A DNA stretch of 64,000 nucleotides from positions 62,001 to 126,000 of the forward strand of contig NZ_LXEW01000037.1 of the NCBI RefSeq assembly GCF_001655055.1, read 5' to 3'. Position numbers and translations under genes: made by a program. This document shows, piece by piece, positions 7,878 to 16,387 of this stretch. The notes under the pieces are model-generated. The model ran no database searches and was not told where the DNA came from. It saw only the letters and a program-made list of their open reading frames with translations. The stretch is from Providencia heimbachae ATCC 35613. Lineage in GTDB: Bacteria; Pseudomonadota; Gammaproteobacteria; Enterobacterales; Enterobacteriaceae. Every line of letters starts with the position of its first letter. The first letter of the stretch is position 1.

Positions 7878-10800
7878 TGGGATGTCTCCTCAGTTTTTTT
7901 AATCAAGCGGTTAGCTTCGGCAAGCTCATAGCGCCTTGGTGTTAATGCCGTTGCACTATGATTACGAGCAAGTAGCGAGTAAATCGTCGGCAGCACAAAT
8001 AAGGTAAACAGTGTTCCGACGAGCATTCCGGTCACAATCACAAGGCCTAATCCAAAGCGACTATTCGCACCTGCACCAGTAGCAAACAATAAAGGTACCA
8101 AGCCGATCACCATTGCCGCAGTGGTCATTAAGATTGGGCGTAACCTAATTTGTGCAGCCTTAAGAATGGCTTGTCGTCTATCTAATCCCTCATGAGTTTG
8201 CAGTTCATTCGCAAATTCGACCATGAGAATACCGTGTTTACTAATCAATCCTATTAGGGTGACTAAACCTATTTGGGTATAGATATTCAAAGTGGCATAA
8301 CCCAGCGCTAGCGGGATTAACGCGCCACAAATCGATAGTGGTACGGTGATCAGAATGATGAGCGGGTCTACTAAACTTTCATATTGTGCAGCAAGAACGA
8401 GATAAATAATGAGTAGCGCCGCCATAAAGGCAAAGGCAAGGGTGTTTCCTTCTTGTTGATATTGGCGTGAATCAGATTGCCAGTCATGGCTAAAGCCGGC
8501 GGGTAACTCACTGGCTATTTCATCAAGATAAGTCACCGCTTGACCGATAGTCACACCGGGAGCCGGTATGGCTTGGAAAATAGCCGCATTTTGTTGATTA
8601 AATTGTGTGAGTTTATTCGGCTCAACTTGTGTCTTAATTTCGACGACGGTTGACAGAGGGATCATCGTACCATCCTGCGCTTTAATGTGGTGGCGCGAGA
8701 GCGCATCAGGCGTTAGACGTTGGCTACGAATACTTTGAGGGATAACATCATAAGAGCGGCCATCCATACCAAAACGGTTGATATAGTTTTCACCCACTAA
8801 TAAGTTGAGGGATTCACCTATATCCTGCATACGAATACCGAGGCTATTGGCTTTCGAACGATTAATCCGCACTTCTACAACGGGATTGTTATAGTCTAGG
8901 TCGCTATCGACCACCATAAATAGCCCACTTTCTCGAGCTTTCTGTTTGATATCTTCCATCGTTCGGTACAACACCGGATAATCTTGTGAGGTTCTTAACA
9001 CCATCTGAACGGGTAAACCGCCTGTTGAGCCGGGTAAAGCAGGTAGTTGGAAAACAAAAATACTGTTTCCTTCGACATCCCCGACCATACCCTGTAAGTC
9101 TGATTGGATTACCGATGCAGGGCGAGAACGTTCCTCCCATGATGTAAGATTGGTACCACCAAAGCTTGAGGATGGGCCATCAGTACCATTGATGATCCAT
9201 GTGCTTTCTGTTTCTGGTAATTCCATAAAGACATCATGCAACTTGCGAGAAAAACGTTCTACATACTCAAGGTTGGCATGTTGTGGCGATTTAATTGCCG
9301 TCAAAATACTCGATTGGTCTTCTACAGGGGCTAATTCGCGGGGGGCCGATTGGTAAAGTATCGGTAAGCTAATCACCACCGCAACAGCAATTATTCCGGT
9401 TATCCAGCGATTTTTTAGGGAAAAATTCAGCACAATGGTGTAGTAGTTTGCCAATGTGGCAAAGAATTTTTCCGCCATGCGCGCCATTCGTCCTTCATTT
9501 TGTTGTGAATTCAACATAAATGAGCTCATCACCGGGGAAAGCGTGAGTGCCACAATACCGGATACAATCACTGCGCCCGCTAAGGTTAAGGCAAACTCTT
9601 TAAATAACGCGCCAGTTAACCCCGACATCAATCCAATCGGCGCATAAACAGCCGCTAAGGTGATGGTCATGGCGATAACGGGGCCTGCAACTTCTCGCGC
9701 ACCAATGAGTGCGGCCAAAACAGGGGATTTCCCTTCCTCGATATGGCGATGCACGTTTTCCACTACAACAATGGCATCATCGACCACTAGCCCGATAGCT
9801 AAAACCATGGCTAAAAGCGTTAATAAATTGATACTAAAGCCAAAAGCCATCATCAGCGCAGCGGCACCCAGCATCGATAATGGAATTGCGAGAATAGGGA
9901 TAATCACACTACGAATAGAACCTAGACACAGGTAAATAACCACAATAACTATCAGCAACGCTTCAACAAGCGTATTGATCACTTGGTCTATTGAGGCTTT
10001 GATAAAGCGGGAAGTTTCAAAGGCCATCTCAACTTTGACCCCCGGTGGCAATGTTTTAAGTATGTCAGGCATGAGTTGATTCATACCATCAACAATAACC
10101 AGCGGGTTACCTGTTGGTGTGGCAAACAAACCGAGGTAAATTGCCGGTTCACCATTCATCAAACCACTTGTTTCTGTTGAGGATGCACCTAATTCAATGG
10201 TGCCAACATCTTTTAATCGTACCAGCCCATTACCATCATTGCGGATAACAAGGTCGCGAAATTCATCAACGTTCGTTAAATCGGTGTTGACGTAGACGTT
10301 AGAAAGGACATATTCCCCTTTTACTTTACCCGGGGCAGCTTGGTAGTTATTTTGACGTACAGCTTGCGCAACATCTGCGGCGGTCAACCCTCGCCCTGCG
10401 AGTTTATCGGCATCTAGCCATAAGCGCATTGCCAGTTGTTGTCCACCAAAAACTTGGACTTTTGCCACGCCATCAATGGAGGTATACATCGGTTCAATGA
10501 CGCGTGAGATGTAATCCGTTAATGCGGGAATAGAAAGCTCGGTACTGGAAAAACCAATATAGGCGACTGCCGTTGATTCCCCAGAGGAGAGCTCAATTAC
10601 CGGGTCATAAGCTTCTTTAGGCAGTTTATAGCGTACCTGATTAACCTTCGCCATAACTTGCGTAAGTGCTTGAGTTGAATCGCGATTTAACTCCATTCGC
10701 ACAGTAACAAGGCTACTTCCTTGTACTGAAGATGATGATAAATAATCAACACCTTCAACCGAGGAGACGGCTTGCGCGATTGGCTGTGTCACAAATCCTT

Positions 10801-10978
10801 GCATTAACTTAGCCGATGCGCCCGGATATTGGGTGGTAATTGTAATCGTGGAACTTTCTAGCTGTGGGTATTGGCGAATAGGCAGTTTGCTCAAGGCAAA
10901 TAAACCAACTAAAACAATTAATGCACTTACTACCAGCGCTAGCACCGGCCGACGTACAAAAACATCAGTAAATTTCAT
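7874..10978 (-). CDS. RND multidrug efflux permease (AcrB/MexK-like)
   Basis: This 1034-residue inner-membrane pump is driven by the proton gradient. It starts KFTDVFVRRPVLA, the usual RND amino-terminal helix. The paired proton-relay aspartates D400/D401 sit in GLVVDDAIVVVENV (TM4), and a TM10 lysine lies in ISKHGILMVEFAN. Two copies of the TM-plus-large-periplasmic-loop layout are present. It follows the adaptor gene by 10 bp with an AAGGAAGG site, so the two form an operon. No outer-membrane channel gene is adjacent, so a TolC-type partner encoded elsewhere is expected. Transcription is predicted from the SoxR-type promoter at 12219-12249. Substrates are unknown. Confidence 0.93.
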   Translation of the reverse strand: MKFTDVFVRRPVLALVVSALIVLVGLFALSKLPIRQYPQLESSTITITTQYPGASAKLMQGFVTQPIAQAVSSVEGVDYLSSSSVQGSSLVTVRMELNRDSTQALTQVMAKVNQVRYKLPKEAYDPVIELSSGESTAVAYIGFSSTELSIPALTDYISRVIEPMYTSIDGVAKVQVFGGQQLAMRLWLDADKLAGRGLTAADVAQAVRQNNYQAAPGKVKGEYVLSNVYVNTDLTNVDEFRDLVIRNDGNGLVRLKDVGTIELGASSTETSGLMNGEPAIYLGLFATPTGNPLVIVDGMNQLMPDILKTLPPGVKVEMAFETSRFIKASIDQVINTLVEALLIVIVVIYLCLGSIRSVIIPILAIPLSMLGAAALMMAFGFSINLLTLLAMVLAIGLVVDDAIVVVENVHRHIEEGKSPVLAALIGAREVAGPVIAMTITLAAVYAPIGLMSGLTGALFKEFALTLAGAVIVSGIVALTLSPVMSSFMLNSQQNEGRMARMAEKFFATLANYYTIVLNFSLKNRWITGIIAVAVVISLPILYQSAPRELAPVEDQSSILTAIKSPQHANLEYVERFSRKLHDVFMELPETESTWIINGTDGPSSSFGGTNLTSWEERSRPASVIQSDLQGMVGDVEGNSIFVFQLPALPGSTGGLPVQMVLRTSQDYPVLYRTMEDIKQKARESGLFMVVDSDLDYNNPVVEVRINRSKANSLGIRMQDIGESLNLLVGENYINRFGMDGRSYDVIPQSIRSQRLTPDALSRHHIKAQDGTMIPLSTVVEIKTQVEPNKLTQFNQQNAAIFQAIPAPGVTIGQAVTYLDEIASELPAGFSHDWQSDSRQYQQEGNTLAFAFMAALLIIYLVLAAQYESLVDPLIILITVPLSICGALIPLALGYATLNIYTQIGLVTLIGLISKHGILMVEFANELQTHEGLDRRQAILKAAQIRLRPILMTTAAMVIGLVPLLFATGAGANSRFGLGLVIVTGMLVGTLFTLFVLPTIYSLLARNHSATALTPRRYELAEANRLIKKTEETSQ

Positions 10979-10988
10979 GACGCCTTCC

Positions 10989-12098
10989 TTATGAACCTTT
11001 CGCGGTATTTTCTGTTGATTTTGCTAATGTATCTTGTGCTGCGGGCGTAATCGCTGAGCCATTATTTAGACGTAATTGCCCAGAGGTAATAACCTTATCA
11101 TTTGCACTAATTCCCTGTTCAATCTCGATTTTTCCATCCCAGCGCTGACCTGTTTTGACGGAGATCCTTTTTGCAGTCATGGCATCAGCATTACCATCAG
11201 CGATGAAGACGGTATCCCCATAAGCGGTATAAGTGACCGCCGTTTCAGGGATCGTCAGCACTTTATTACTGGCTTGGCGAATGACATTCACATTGGCATA
11301 CATGCCAGCTTTTAAGGTGCCATGGTTATTTTGCAATGTGGCTTGTAGCGCAATGGTGCGTGATTTTCCGATAAGCGGATCGATGGCAGTAATATGGGCA
11401 GGGAAGGTTTGTTCAGGATAGGCATCAACTGTAATATCAACCACTTGTCCTTGGTGTAATTCAGGGGATGCCTGCTCATCTAAAGAAAAGTTAAGTTTTA
11501 ATGTTTGGGTATCAACAAGACTAGCAATGGGTTCTCCGGGGCTTAAATACTGCCCTTCGTGGACTTGGCGAATACCAATCGTGCCATCAAATGGGGCTCG
11601 AATCGCTTTTTGCGCAATTAATGCTTGGGTTTGGCGTATTAACCCTTGTGCAATATCTCGCTCGGCTCGAGTACTATCAACTTGAGCTTCAGCGACTAAG
11701 TGCTGCGCAGATAATGAACGTGTTCGTTCATATAAGCGTGATGCGTTACGCATCTGTGCTTGGTAACGGGCAAGATCCGCTTGCTCAACGGCATCATTAA
11801 GTTGCACGAGCAACTCGCCTTTTTTAACTTGCTGACCTGATTCAAAATTAATTCTAGTGATCCGGCCATTGGTTTCAGCGGCAACAAAAACTTGGCTACC
11901 CGCTTCTAACTCGCCAACACCATAGAAAGTACGGGGGGCATTCGCGAGTGTCACTGGTGCTAATGCCACTTTGACGGGCGGATATTGAAACGCAGCCTGT
12001 TCATCTTCATTTGTTTGCGCATAAGTTGAATAAATAGCTGTGCCACCCCCGACTACAGCTAGCGCCACACAGAGGGTTATGATTGTTTTTTTACTCAT
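10989..12098 (-). CDS. RND efflux periplasmic adaptor (membrane fusion protein)
   Basis: A 369-residue adaptor linking the inner-membrane pump to an outer-membrane channel. An N-terminal signal/anchor helix (about residues 4-27) is followed by the lipoyl half-motif (GRITRINFESGQQVKKGELL), a coiled-coil hairpin near 100-160, a second lipoyl half (IRAPFDGTIGIRQVHEGQYL), and beta-barrel and membrane-proximal domains. It is the first gene of the efflux operon and faces soxR across a 161-bp intergenic region carrying the SoxR box. There is no lipobox-type cysteine, so it is probably anchored by its N-terminal helix. Confidence 0.9.
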   Translation of the reverse strand: MSKKTIITLCVALAVVGGGTAIYSTYAQTNEDEQAAFQYPPVKVALAPVTLANAPRTFYGVGELEAGSQVFVAAETNGRITRINFESGQQVKKGELLVQLNDAVEQADLARYQAQMRNASRLYERTRSLSAQHLVAEAQVDSTRAERDIAQGLIRQTQALIAQKAIRAPFDGTIGIRQVHEGQYLSPGEPIASLVDTQTLKLNFSLDEQASPELHQGQVVDITVDAYPEQTFPAHITAIDPLIGKSRTIALQATLQNNHGTLKAGMYANVNVIRQASNKVLTIPETAVTYTAYGDTVFIADGNADAMTAKRISVKTGQRWDGKIEIEQGISANDKVITSGQLRLNNGSAITPAAQDTLAKSTENTAKGS

Positions 12099-12197
12099 GA
12101 TATTTCCCTATCTAATTTTTCTACTACTTTTGCGCAATGAGTGCGAAATGCAGACTGGCTAATTCGCCGGTATGCAACAAAAATTAAATAACATAAA

Positions 12198-12226
12198 TTG
12201 ACAAACTTAGAGGGGGGCACTATAAA
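12198..12226 (+). promoter_or_regulatory. soxR promoter
   Basis: TTGACA (12198-12203), 17 bp, TATAAA (12221-12226): a near-consensus sigma-70 promoter. Its start site (about 12233) falls inside the SoxR box, so SoxR should repress its own gene. Confidence 0.75.
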
Positions 12227-12249
12227 ACCTTAAGTTAAGTTGAGGTCAA
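12219..12249 (-). promoter_or_regulatory. SoxR-activated promoter of the efflux operon with SoxR box
   Basis: On the minus strand TTGACC (12249-12244), a 19-bp spacer and TATAGT (12224-12219). The overlong 19-bp spacer is the hallmark of MerR-family activation. The 18-bp box at 12228-12245 matches the E. coli soxS SoxR site (CCTCAAGTTAACTTGAGG) at 16 of 18 positions and sits in the same register between -35 and -10. This predicts induction of the adaptor and pump by oxidised SoxR. Confidence 0.82.
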
Positions 12250-12259
12250 GCAAAGGTGT

Positions 12260-12763
12260 ATGAAAATGACAGAGAAGCACACGAAAACGACAAAACCGCG
12301 AGAAATCAAAGAAGAAACAATAGATTTCACAAGGGCATTAACGGTTGGAGAGGTGGCAAAACGTTCTGGTGTTCCTGTTTCTACGGTACATTTTTATGAA
12401 GCGAAAGGGTTAATCCAAAGCACGCGAACACAAGGAAACCAAAGGCGTTTTCCTGCAGTTGTGCTGCGTTATATTGCTATTATCAAGGTGGCACAAAGTA
12501 CCGGTATTCCCCTGAAAGAAATTCAAGATGCACTTGGGCGTTTTCCGGCAAATAGTAAGCTGACATCTGATCAGTGGAAAGAGATGTCAACGCAATGGAA
12601 AACCTCTTTAGATAAGCGTATTAGACAATTAACGCGTTTACGTAATGAACTGGATAACTGTATTGGTTGCGGTTGTCTTTCGTTGAGCGATTGCCCGCTA
12701 AGAAACCCTGACGATGTATTGGGCAAAAGAGGACCAGGAGCGCGAATTTTAGAGCGTCCATAA
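12260..12763 (+). CDS. soxR: Redox-sensitive transcriptional activator SoxR
   Basis: This MerR-family dimer carries a [2Fe-2S] cluster. The HTH region reads [25 protein letters not shown], followed by a dimerisation helix, and the cluster-binding motif is C134-x2-C137-x-C139-x5-C145 in [17 protein letters not shown]. This pattern is diagnostic for SoxR against other MerR proteins. E. coli SoxR has 154 residues; this one has 167, with an extra basic N-terminus. The ATG at 12266 has better spacing to the AAGG site than 12260 and may be the real start. No soxS lies next to it; instead it faces an RND pump operon, an arrangement known from non-enteric SoxR regulons. Confidence 0.95.
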   Translation: MKMTEKHTKTTKPREIKEETIDFTRALTVGEVAKRSGVPVSTVHFYEAKGLIQSTRTQGNQRRFPAVVLRYIAIIKVAQSTGIPLKEIQDALGRFPANSKLTSDQWKEMSTQWKTSLDKRIRQLTRLRNELDNCIGCGCLSLSDCPLRNPDDVLGKRGPGARILERP

Positions 12764-12784
12764 ATCACACTTCTCATTATCTGG

Positions 12785-12810
12785 ATAGCCAATGCAAAAT
12801 GTGGCTATTT
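12785..12810 (+). terminator. Weak hairpin after soxR
   Basis: A 7-bp stem (ATAGCCA with TGGCTAT) with a short T-rich tail. A second hairpin (TAGCCGC..GCGGCTA) lies near 12841-12881. Termination efficiency is uncertain. Confidence 0.4.
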
Positions 12811-12969
12811 ACTCAATCATATCATCATCTTATTTTTTAAATAGCCGCGCTGTGTGGATAATCCTTGCGTGCAGCGGCTACCGATTTTCCCTTTTTTTGC
12901 GTAATGATTCACTGTGTTAATTATTTGTGAATTTATTGTGAGCGAATGATCGCGAAGAGGGCACAGAAA

Positions 12970-13755
12970 ATGAAAGGTTTGAATAAGAAAGTCGCAATCG
13001 TTACCGGCGGTGCAACCAAAATAGGTGCCACGGTAGCGAAAATACTGAGTGCCTATGGCGTCAAAGTCACTATTTTTGATATCGACCAAGTCAATGGCGA
13101 AAAAGTGGCTCAATCAGAGCCAAGTATTGATTTTTTAGCGGTTGATATTACCGATGATAACCAACTTAAACAGGGTATTGATCGCGTTGCGCAAAAATAC
13201 GGGCAACTCGATTTTTTAGTCAATCTGGCCGCCACTTATCTTGACGAAGGCCAGTCATCCACAAGGCAGGATTGGCTCACTGCTTTGAATATCAACGTAG
13301 TAAGTGCTGTGATGGCCGCGCAATTTGCGCAACCTCATTTTTCTCGTGCCGGTAAAGGGGCGATTGTTAACTTTACCAGTATCTCCTCTTCTGTTGCCCA
13401 AACGGGTCGTTGGCTCTATCCCGCCTCAAAAGCTTCGATGCTTGAAGTAACGCGTAGCCAAGCGATGGATTATGCCGCAGATGGTATTCGTGTGAATTCG
13501 GTATCCCCTGGTTGGACATGGTCCCGTGTGATGGACGAAATCACCGGTGGCGATCGCCAAAAAACTGACCGTGTTGCAGCGGATTATCACCTATTAAAAC
13601 GTGTTGGCGACCCTGAAGAAATTGCTCAAGTCGTTGCGTTTCTCCTTTCTGATCTCGCCAGTTTTGTTACCGGCGCAGATTACGCCGTCGATGGCGGTTA
13701 CTCCGCGATGGGGCCTGAACAGGCTAAACCCGCAATTCCCCGTCTTGCTGAATAA
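12970..13755 (+). CDS. SDR-family dehydrogenase of the aromatic (indole-type) locus
   Basis: A classical short-chain dehydrogenase/reductase of 261 residues from the chosen start; a longer frame begins at 12946. The ATG at 12970 has GAGG about 9-11 nt upstream. The cofactor motif TGGATKIG is at about 12-19, NLAAT near 85, and the catalytic YxxxK is Y150/K154. The C-terminal DGGYSAMGPEQAK is typical. It heads an operon with a StyA-like oxygenase. In known indole-oxidation clusters (iif type) an SDR converts the dihydroxyindoline/hydroxyindole product to dioxindole. The role here is inferred from that context. Confidence 0.8.
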   Translation: MKGLNKKVAIVTGGATKIGATVAKILSAYGVKVTIFDIDQVNGEKVAQSEPSIDFLAVDITDDNQLKQGIDRVAQKYGQLDFLVNLAATYLDEGQSSTRQDWLTALNINVVSAVMAAQFAQPHFSRAGKGAIVNFTSISSSVAQTGRWLYPASKASMLEVTRSQAMDYAADGIRVNSVSPGWTWSRVMDEITGGDRQKTDRVAADYHLLKRVGDPEEIAQVVAFLLSDLASFVTGADYAVDGGYSAMGPEQAKPAIPRLAE

Positions 13756-13790
13756 GGCACCGTAATTTTAATTTCATTGAGGAAAAAACT

Positions 13791-15035
13791 ATGCGTCGTA
13801 TAGCAATCGTAGGTGGTGGTCAAGCGGGTATGCCGTTGGCTTTAGGTCTGCTAGATAAAGGTTATGAAGTGACGGTTGCCACTAACCGCACACCAGATGA
13901 TGTGAGAAATGGTCGTGTGATGTCGAGCCAATGTATGTTCGATATTTCACTGCAATTTGAGCGTGATTTAGGGATCAATTTTTGGGAAAACGAATGTCCA
14001 CCCGTTGAAGGCATTGGTTTTACGGTACCTCATCCTGAAAAACCGGGTGAAAAAGCGATTACATGGCGCTCTCGGTTAGATAATTATGCCCAAGCGGTTG
14101 ATCAGCGTATCAAAATGCCTTACTTGATGGAGCTATTTTCTGCACGTGGTGGCAATTTGCGTATTGAAGATGTAGGGGTTGCAGAGCTTGAACGTTTAGC
14201 CGAAACCCATGATTTAGTGGTACTTGCAGGTGGAAAAGGGGAGATAGTTAAGCTGTTAGAACGTGATGCGTCTCGCTCCCCTTATGATAAACCTCAGCGT
14301 GCTCTGGCACTGACTTATGTTCACGGTATGTTGCCAACACCGGAATATTCACAAGTTTCCTTTAACTTGATACCGGGCGTTGGAGAGTATTTTGTGTTCC
14401 CATCGCTAACCAATAGCGGTGATTGCCACATCATGGTTTTTGAGGGTGTTCCCGGTGGTCCGATGGATCAATGGAATGAAGCACGTACCCCACAAGAGCA
14501 CTTAGCGTACAGCCAAAAAATCCTCAATACCTATTTACCTTGGGAAGCGGATCGCTGCCGCAATATTGAGCTAACTGATGAAAATGGCATCTTAGCGGGA
14601 CGTTTTGCACCAACAGTGCGTAAACCGGTATTAACTCTACCATCAGGTAAGATTGTGTTTGGTCTCGGAGATGCATTAGTCACTAACGACCCCTTAACCG
14701 GCCAAGGTTCTAACAATGCGACAAAAGCGTGTAAAGTCTACTATGACGCCATTTTAGCTCATGGTGATAAGCCGTATACCGCCCAATGGATGAACGAAAC
14801 CTTCGAGCAGTTCTGGAAATATGGTAGCCGTGTCGTGGAATGGACTAATTCATTATTAGCACCACCAGAGCCACATATCCTGCATTTATTAGATGCTGCA
14901 CAGCAATTACCTTCCCTTGCTCATACCATCGCCAACGCCTTTAACTACCCGCCAGTGCTATTCCCATGGTGGAAAGATGGCCAAGCCTGTGAAGCGTATA
15001 TCCAGTCACAAATGATGGAAGAAGCCCGTGCATAA
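13791..15035 (+). CDS. StyA-like FAD monooxygenase (styrene/indole oxygenase component)
   Basis: A 414-residue single-component-A flavoprotein oxygenase. The FAD Rossmann motif GGGQAG is at about residues 8-13, and the second FAD motif GLGDALVTNDPLTGQGSNNATK is near 290-312 (StyA: GLGDIQATVDPVLGQG). The ending resembles StyA (FNYPP..). Such enzymes epoxidise styrene or oxidise indole to 3-hydroxyindolenine/indoxyl using FADH2 from a separate reductase. The gene for that reductase lies 9 bp downstream. An isatin-hydrolase-like gene nearby and the absence of a styrene-oxide isomerase favour indole as substrate. Confidence 0.85.
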   Translation: MRRIAIVGGGQAGMPLALGLLDKGYEVTVATNRTPDDVRNGRVMSSQCMFDISLQFERDLGINFWENECPPVEGIGFTVPHPEKPGEKAITWRSRLDNYAQAVDQRIKMPYLMELFSARGGNLRIEDVGVAELERLAETHDLVVLAGGKGEIVKLLERDASRSPYDKPQRALALTYVHGMLPTPEYSQVSFNLIPGVGEYFVFPSLTNSGDCHIMVFEGVPGGPMDQWNEARTPQEHLAYSQKILNTYLPWEADRCRNIELTDENGILAGRFAPTVRKPVLTLPSGKIVFGLGDALVTNDPLTGQGSNNATKACKVYYDAILAHGDKPYTAQWMNETFEQFWKYGSRVVEWTNSLLAPPEPHILHLLDAAQQLPSLAHTIANAFNYPPVLFPWWKDGQACEAYIQSQMMEEARA

Positions 15036-15044
15036 GGGGGAAAT

Positions 15045-15587
15045 ATGAGTATGTCAATGATTGCAGAGGATACGCTAATGTGCGACAGCCCATGGGGTCA
15101 TACCGAATTTGAATCAAAAACCTTACGCAATTTGCTTGGTTGTTACCCAACGGGGGTCGCCGTCGTCACGACGCGTACCGCAGACGGTCGTGATGTTGGC
15201 GTGACGATTAATTCATTCGCTTCCCTTTCATTAGATCCACCGTTAGTACTGTGGAGTTTAGTCAATCATTCCCCGAACTTAGCGGTTTTTCGTGATTGCC
15301 AACACTTTACCATCAATATTTTGGGTAAAGATCATCAAGAACTTGCGATGCGTTTTGCAAATCCACGAATTGAAAATAAATTTGAAGATGTTGCCATTCA
15401 CATTACACCGGAAGGTATTCCTGCATTACACGGGGCGATAGCGACCTTGGTGTGTGAAAACCATAAACAAGATCATATTGGCGACCATTTATTGATGGTT
15501 GGGCATGTTCGCCGTATTGGCAGTGAAACTGGCAAACCTTTAGTTTTTCACAGTGGTGCTTTTACCGCTTTACATGAAGCGCGCTAA
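15045..15587 (+). CDS. Flavin reductase, StyB-like partner of the monooxygenase
   Basis: A 180-residue FMN-binding split-barrel reductase. GCYPTGVAVVTTRTADGRDVGVTINSF near 30-53 and SLDPPLVLWSL near 58 are the family signature. It would supply FADH2, using NAD(P)H, to the upstream oxygenase. A strong AAGGGGGA site precedes the ATG 9 bp after the oxygenase stop. The N-terminal 20 residues are an extension before the conserved domain; internal Mets at codons 3, 5 and 12 are alternative starts. Confidence 0.87.
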   Translation: MSMSMIAEDTLMCDSPWGHTEFESKTLRNLLGCYPTGVAVVTTRTADGRDVGVTINSFASLSLDPPLVLWSLVNHSPNLAVFRDCQHFTINILGKDHQELAMRFANPRIENKFEDVAIHITPEGIPALHGAIATLVCENHKQDHIGDHLLMVGHVRRIGSETGKPLVFHSGAFTALHEAR

Positions 15588-15601
15588 GCGCGGGAGATAC
15601 T

Positions 15602-16384
15602 ATGAACCAGCAAGCTCTAATGTCATTTGCCACTGAATTACAGCAAGGTAATATTCAAGTCATCGACCTAACACAAACACTGACGCCATCATTTCCAGCG
15701 CTGCAACTGCCTGAACAATTTGGGCAAGTATGGTCATTTAGCATGGAACAAATTTCACGCTATGACGATAACGGCCCCGGCTGGTATTGGAATAATTTTA
15801 GTTGTGGTGAGCACACAGGAACGCACTTTGATGCCCCAATTCACTGGATAAGCGGTAAAGATCAAGCCAACAATACGGTAGATACCATCCCTGTCCACCA
15901 CTTTGTCGCACCTGCCGTCGTGGTGGATGCTAGTAAAGAAGTTGCACAAAATGCAGATTGGGTACTAACGGTTGATTTTTTGCAAAAATGGGAAGAAAAA
16001 CACGGCAAAATCCCGAAAGCGGCTTGGGTATTACTAAGAACTGATTGGTCGAAAAAAGCAGATAATCCTGAAGCTTTCGTCAACATGCAAGAAGATGGAG
16101 CTCATACACCAGGGCCTTCCCAAGAAGCGGTTGAATGGTTAATTCATCAGCGTGATGTAAAAGGTTTTGGTGTTGAAACTATCAATACCGATGCGGGGCA
16201 ATCTTACGGCTGGCCAGTGCCTTATCCATGTCATACGTTAATGCATGGTAATAACAAATATGGCTTACAGTGCTTGAAAAACCTCGATAAATTGCCAGCC
16301 ACTGGTGTCGTTATTGTCGCCGCCCCATTAAAAATTGAAGGGGGTTCTGGTAGCCCATTACGCGTATTAGCGCTGGTGGGGTGA
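15602..16384 (+). CDS. Cyclase-family metal hydrolase, candidate isatin hydrolase
   Basis: A 260-residue protein of the cyclase (KynB/isatin hydrolase) family. The metal-binding motif HxGTHxDxPxH is complete at 71-81 (H71, H75, D77, H81). The family hydrolyses N-formylkynurenine or opens isatin to isatinate with a Mn2+ or Zn2+ site. KynB is usually about 210 residues and sits with kynurenine genes; here the neighbours are an indole-type oxygenase and a 2-oxoacid oxidoreductase, which favours isatin ring opening. Substrate is inferred. Confidence 0.75.
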   Translation: MNQQALMSFATELQQGNIQVIDLTQTLTPSFPALQLPEQFGQVWSFSMEQISRYDDNGPGWYWNNFSCGEHTGTHFDAPIHWISGKDQANNTVDTIPVHHFVAPAVVVDASKEVAQNADWVLTVDFLQKWEEKHGKIPKAAWVLLRTDWSKKADNPEAFVNMQEDGAHTPGPSQEAVEWLIHQRDVKGFGVETINTDAGQSYGWPVPYPCHTLMHGNNKYGLQCLKNLDKLPATGVVIVAAPLKIEGGSGSPLRVLALVG

Positions 16385-16387
16385 TGT

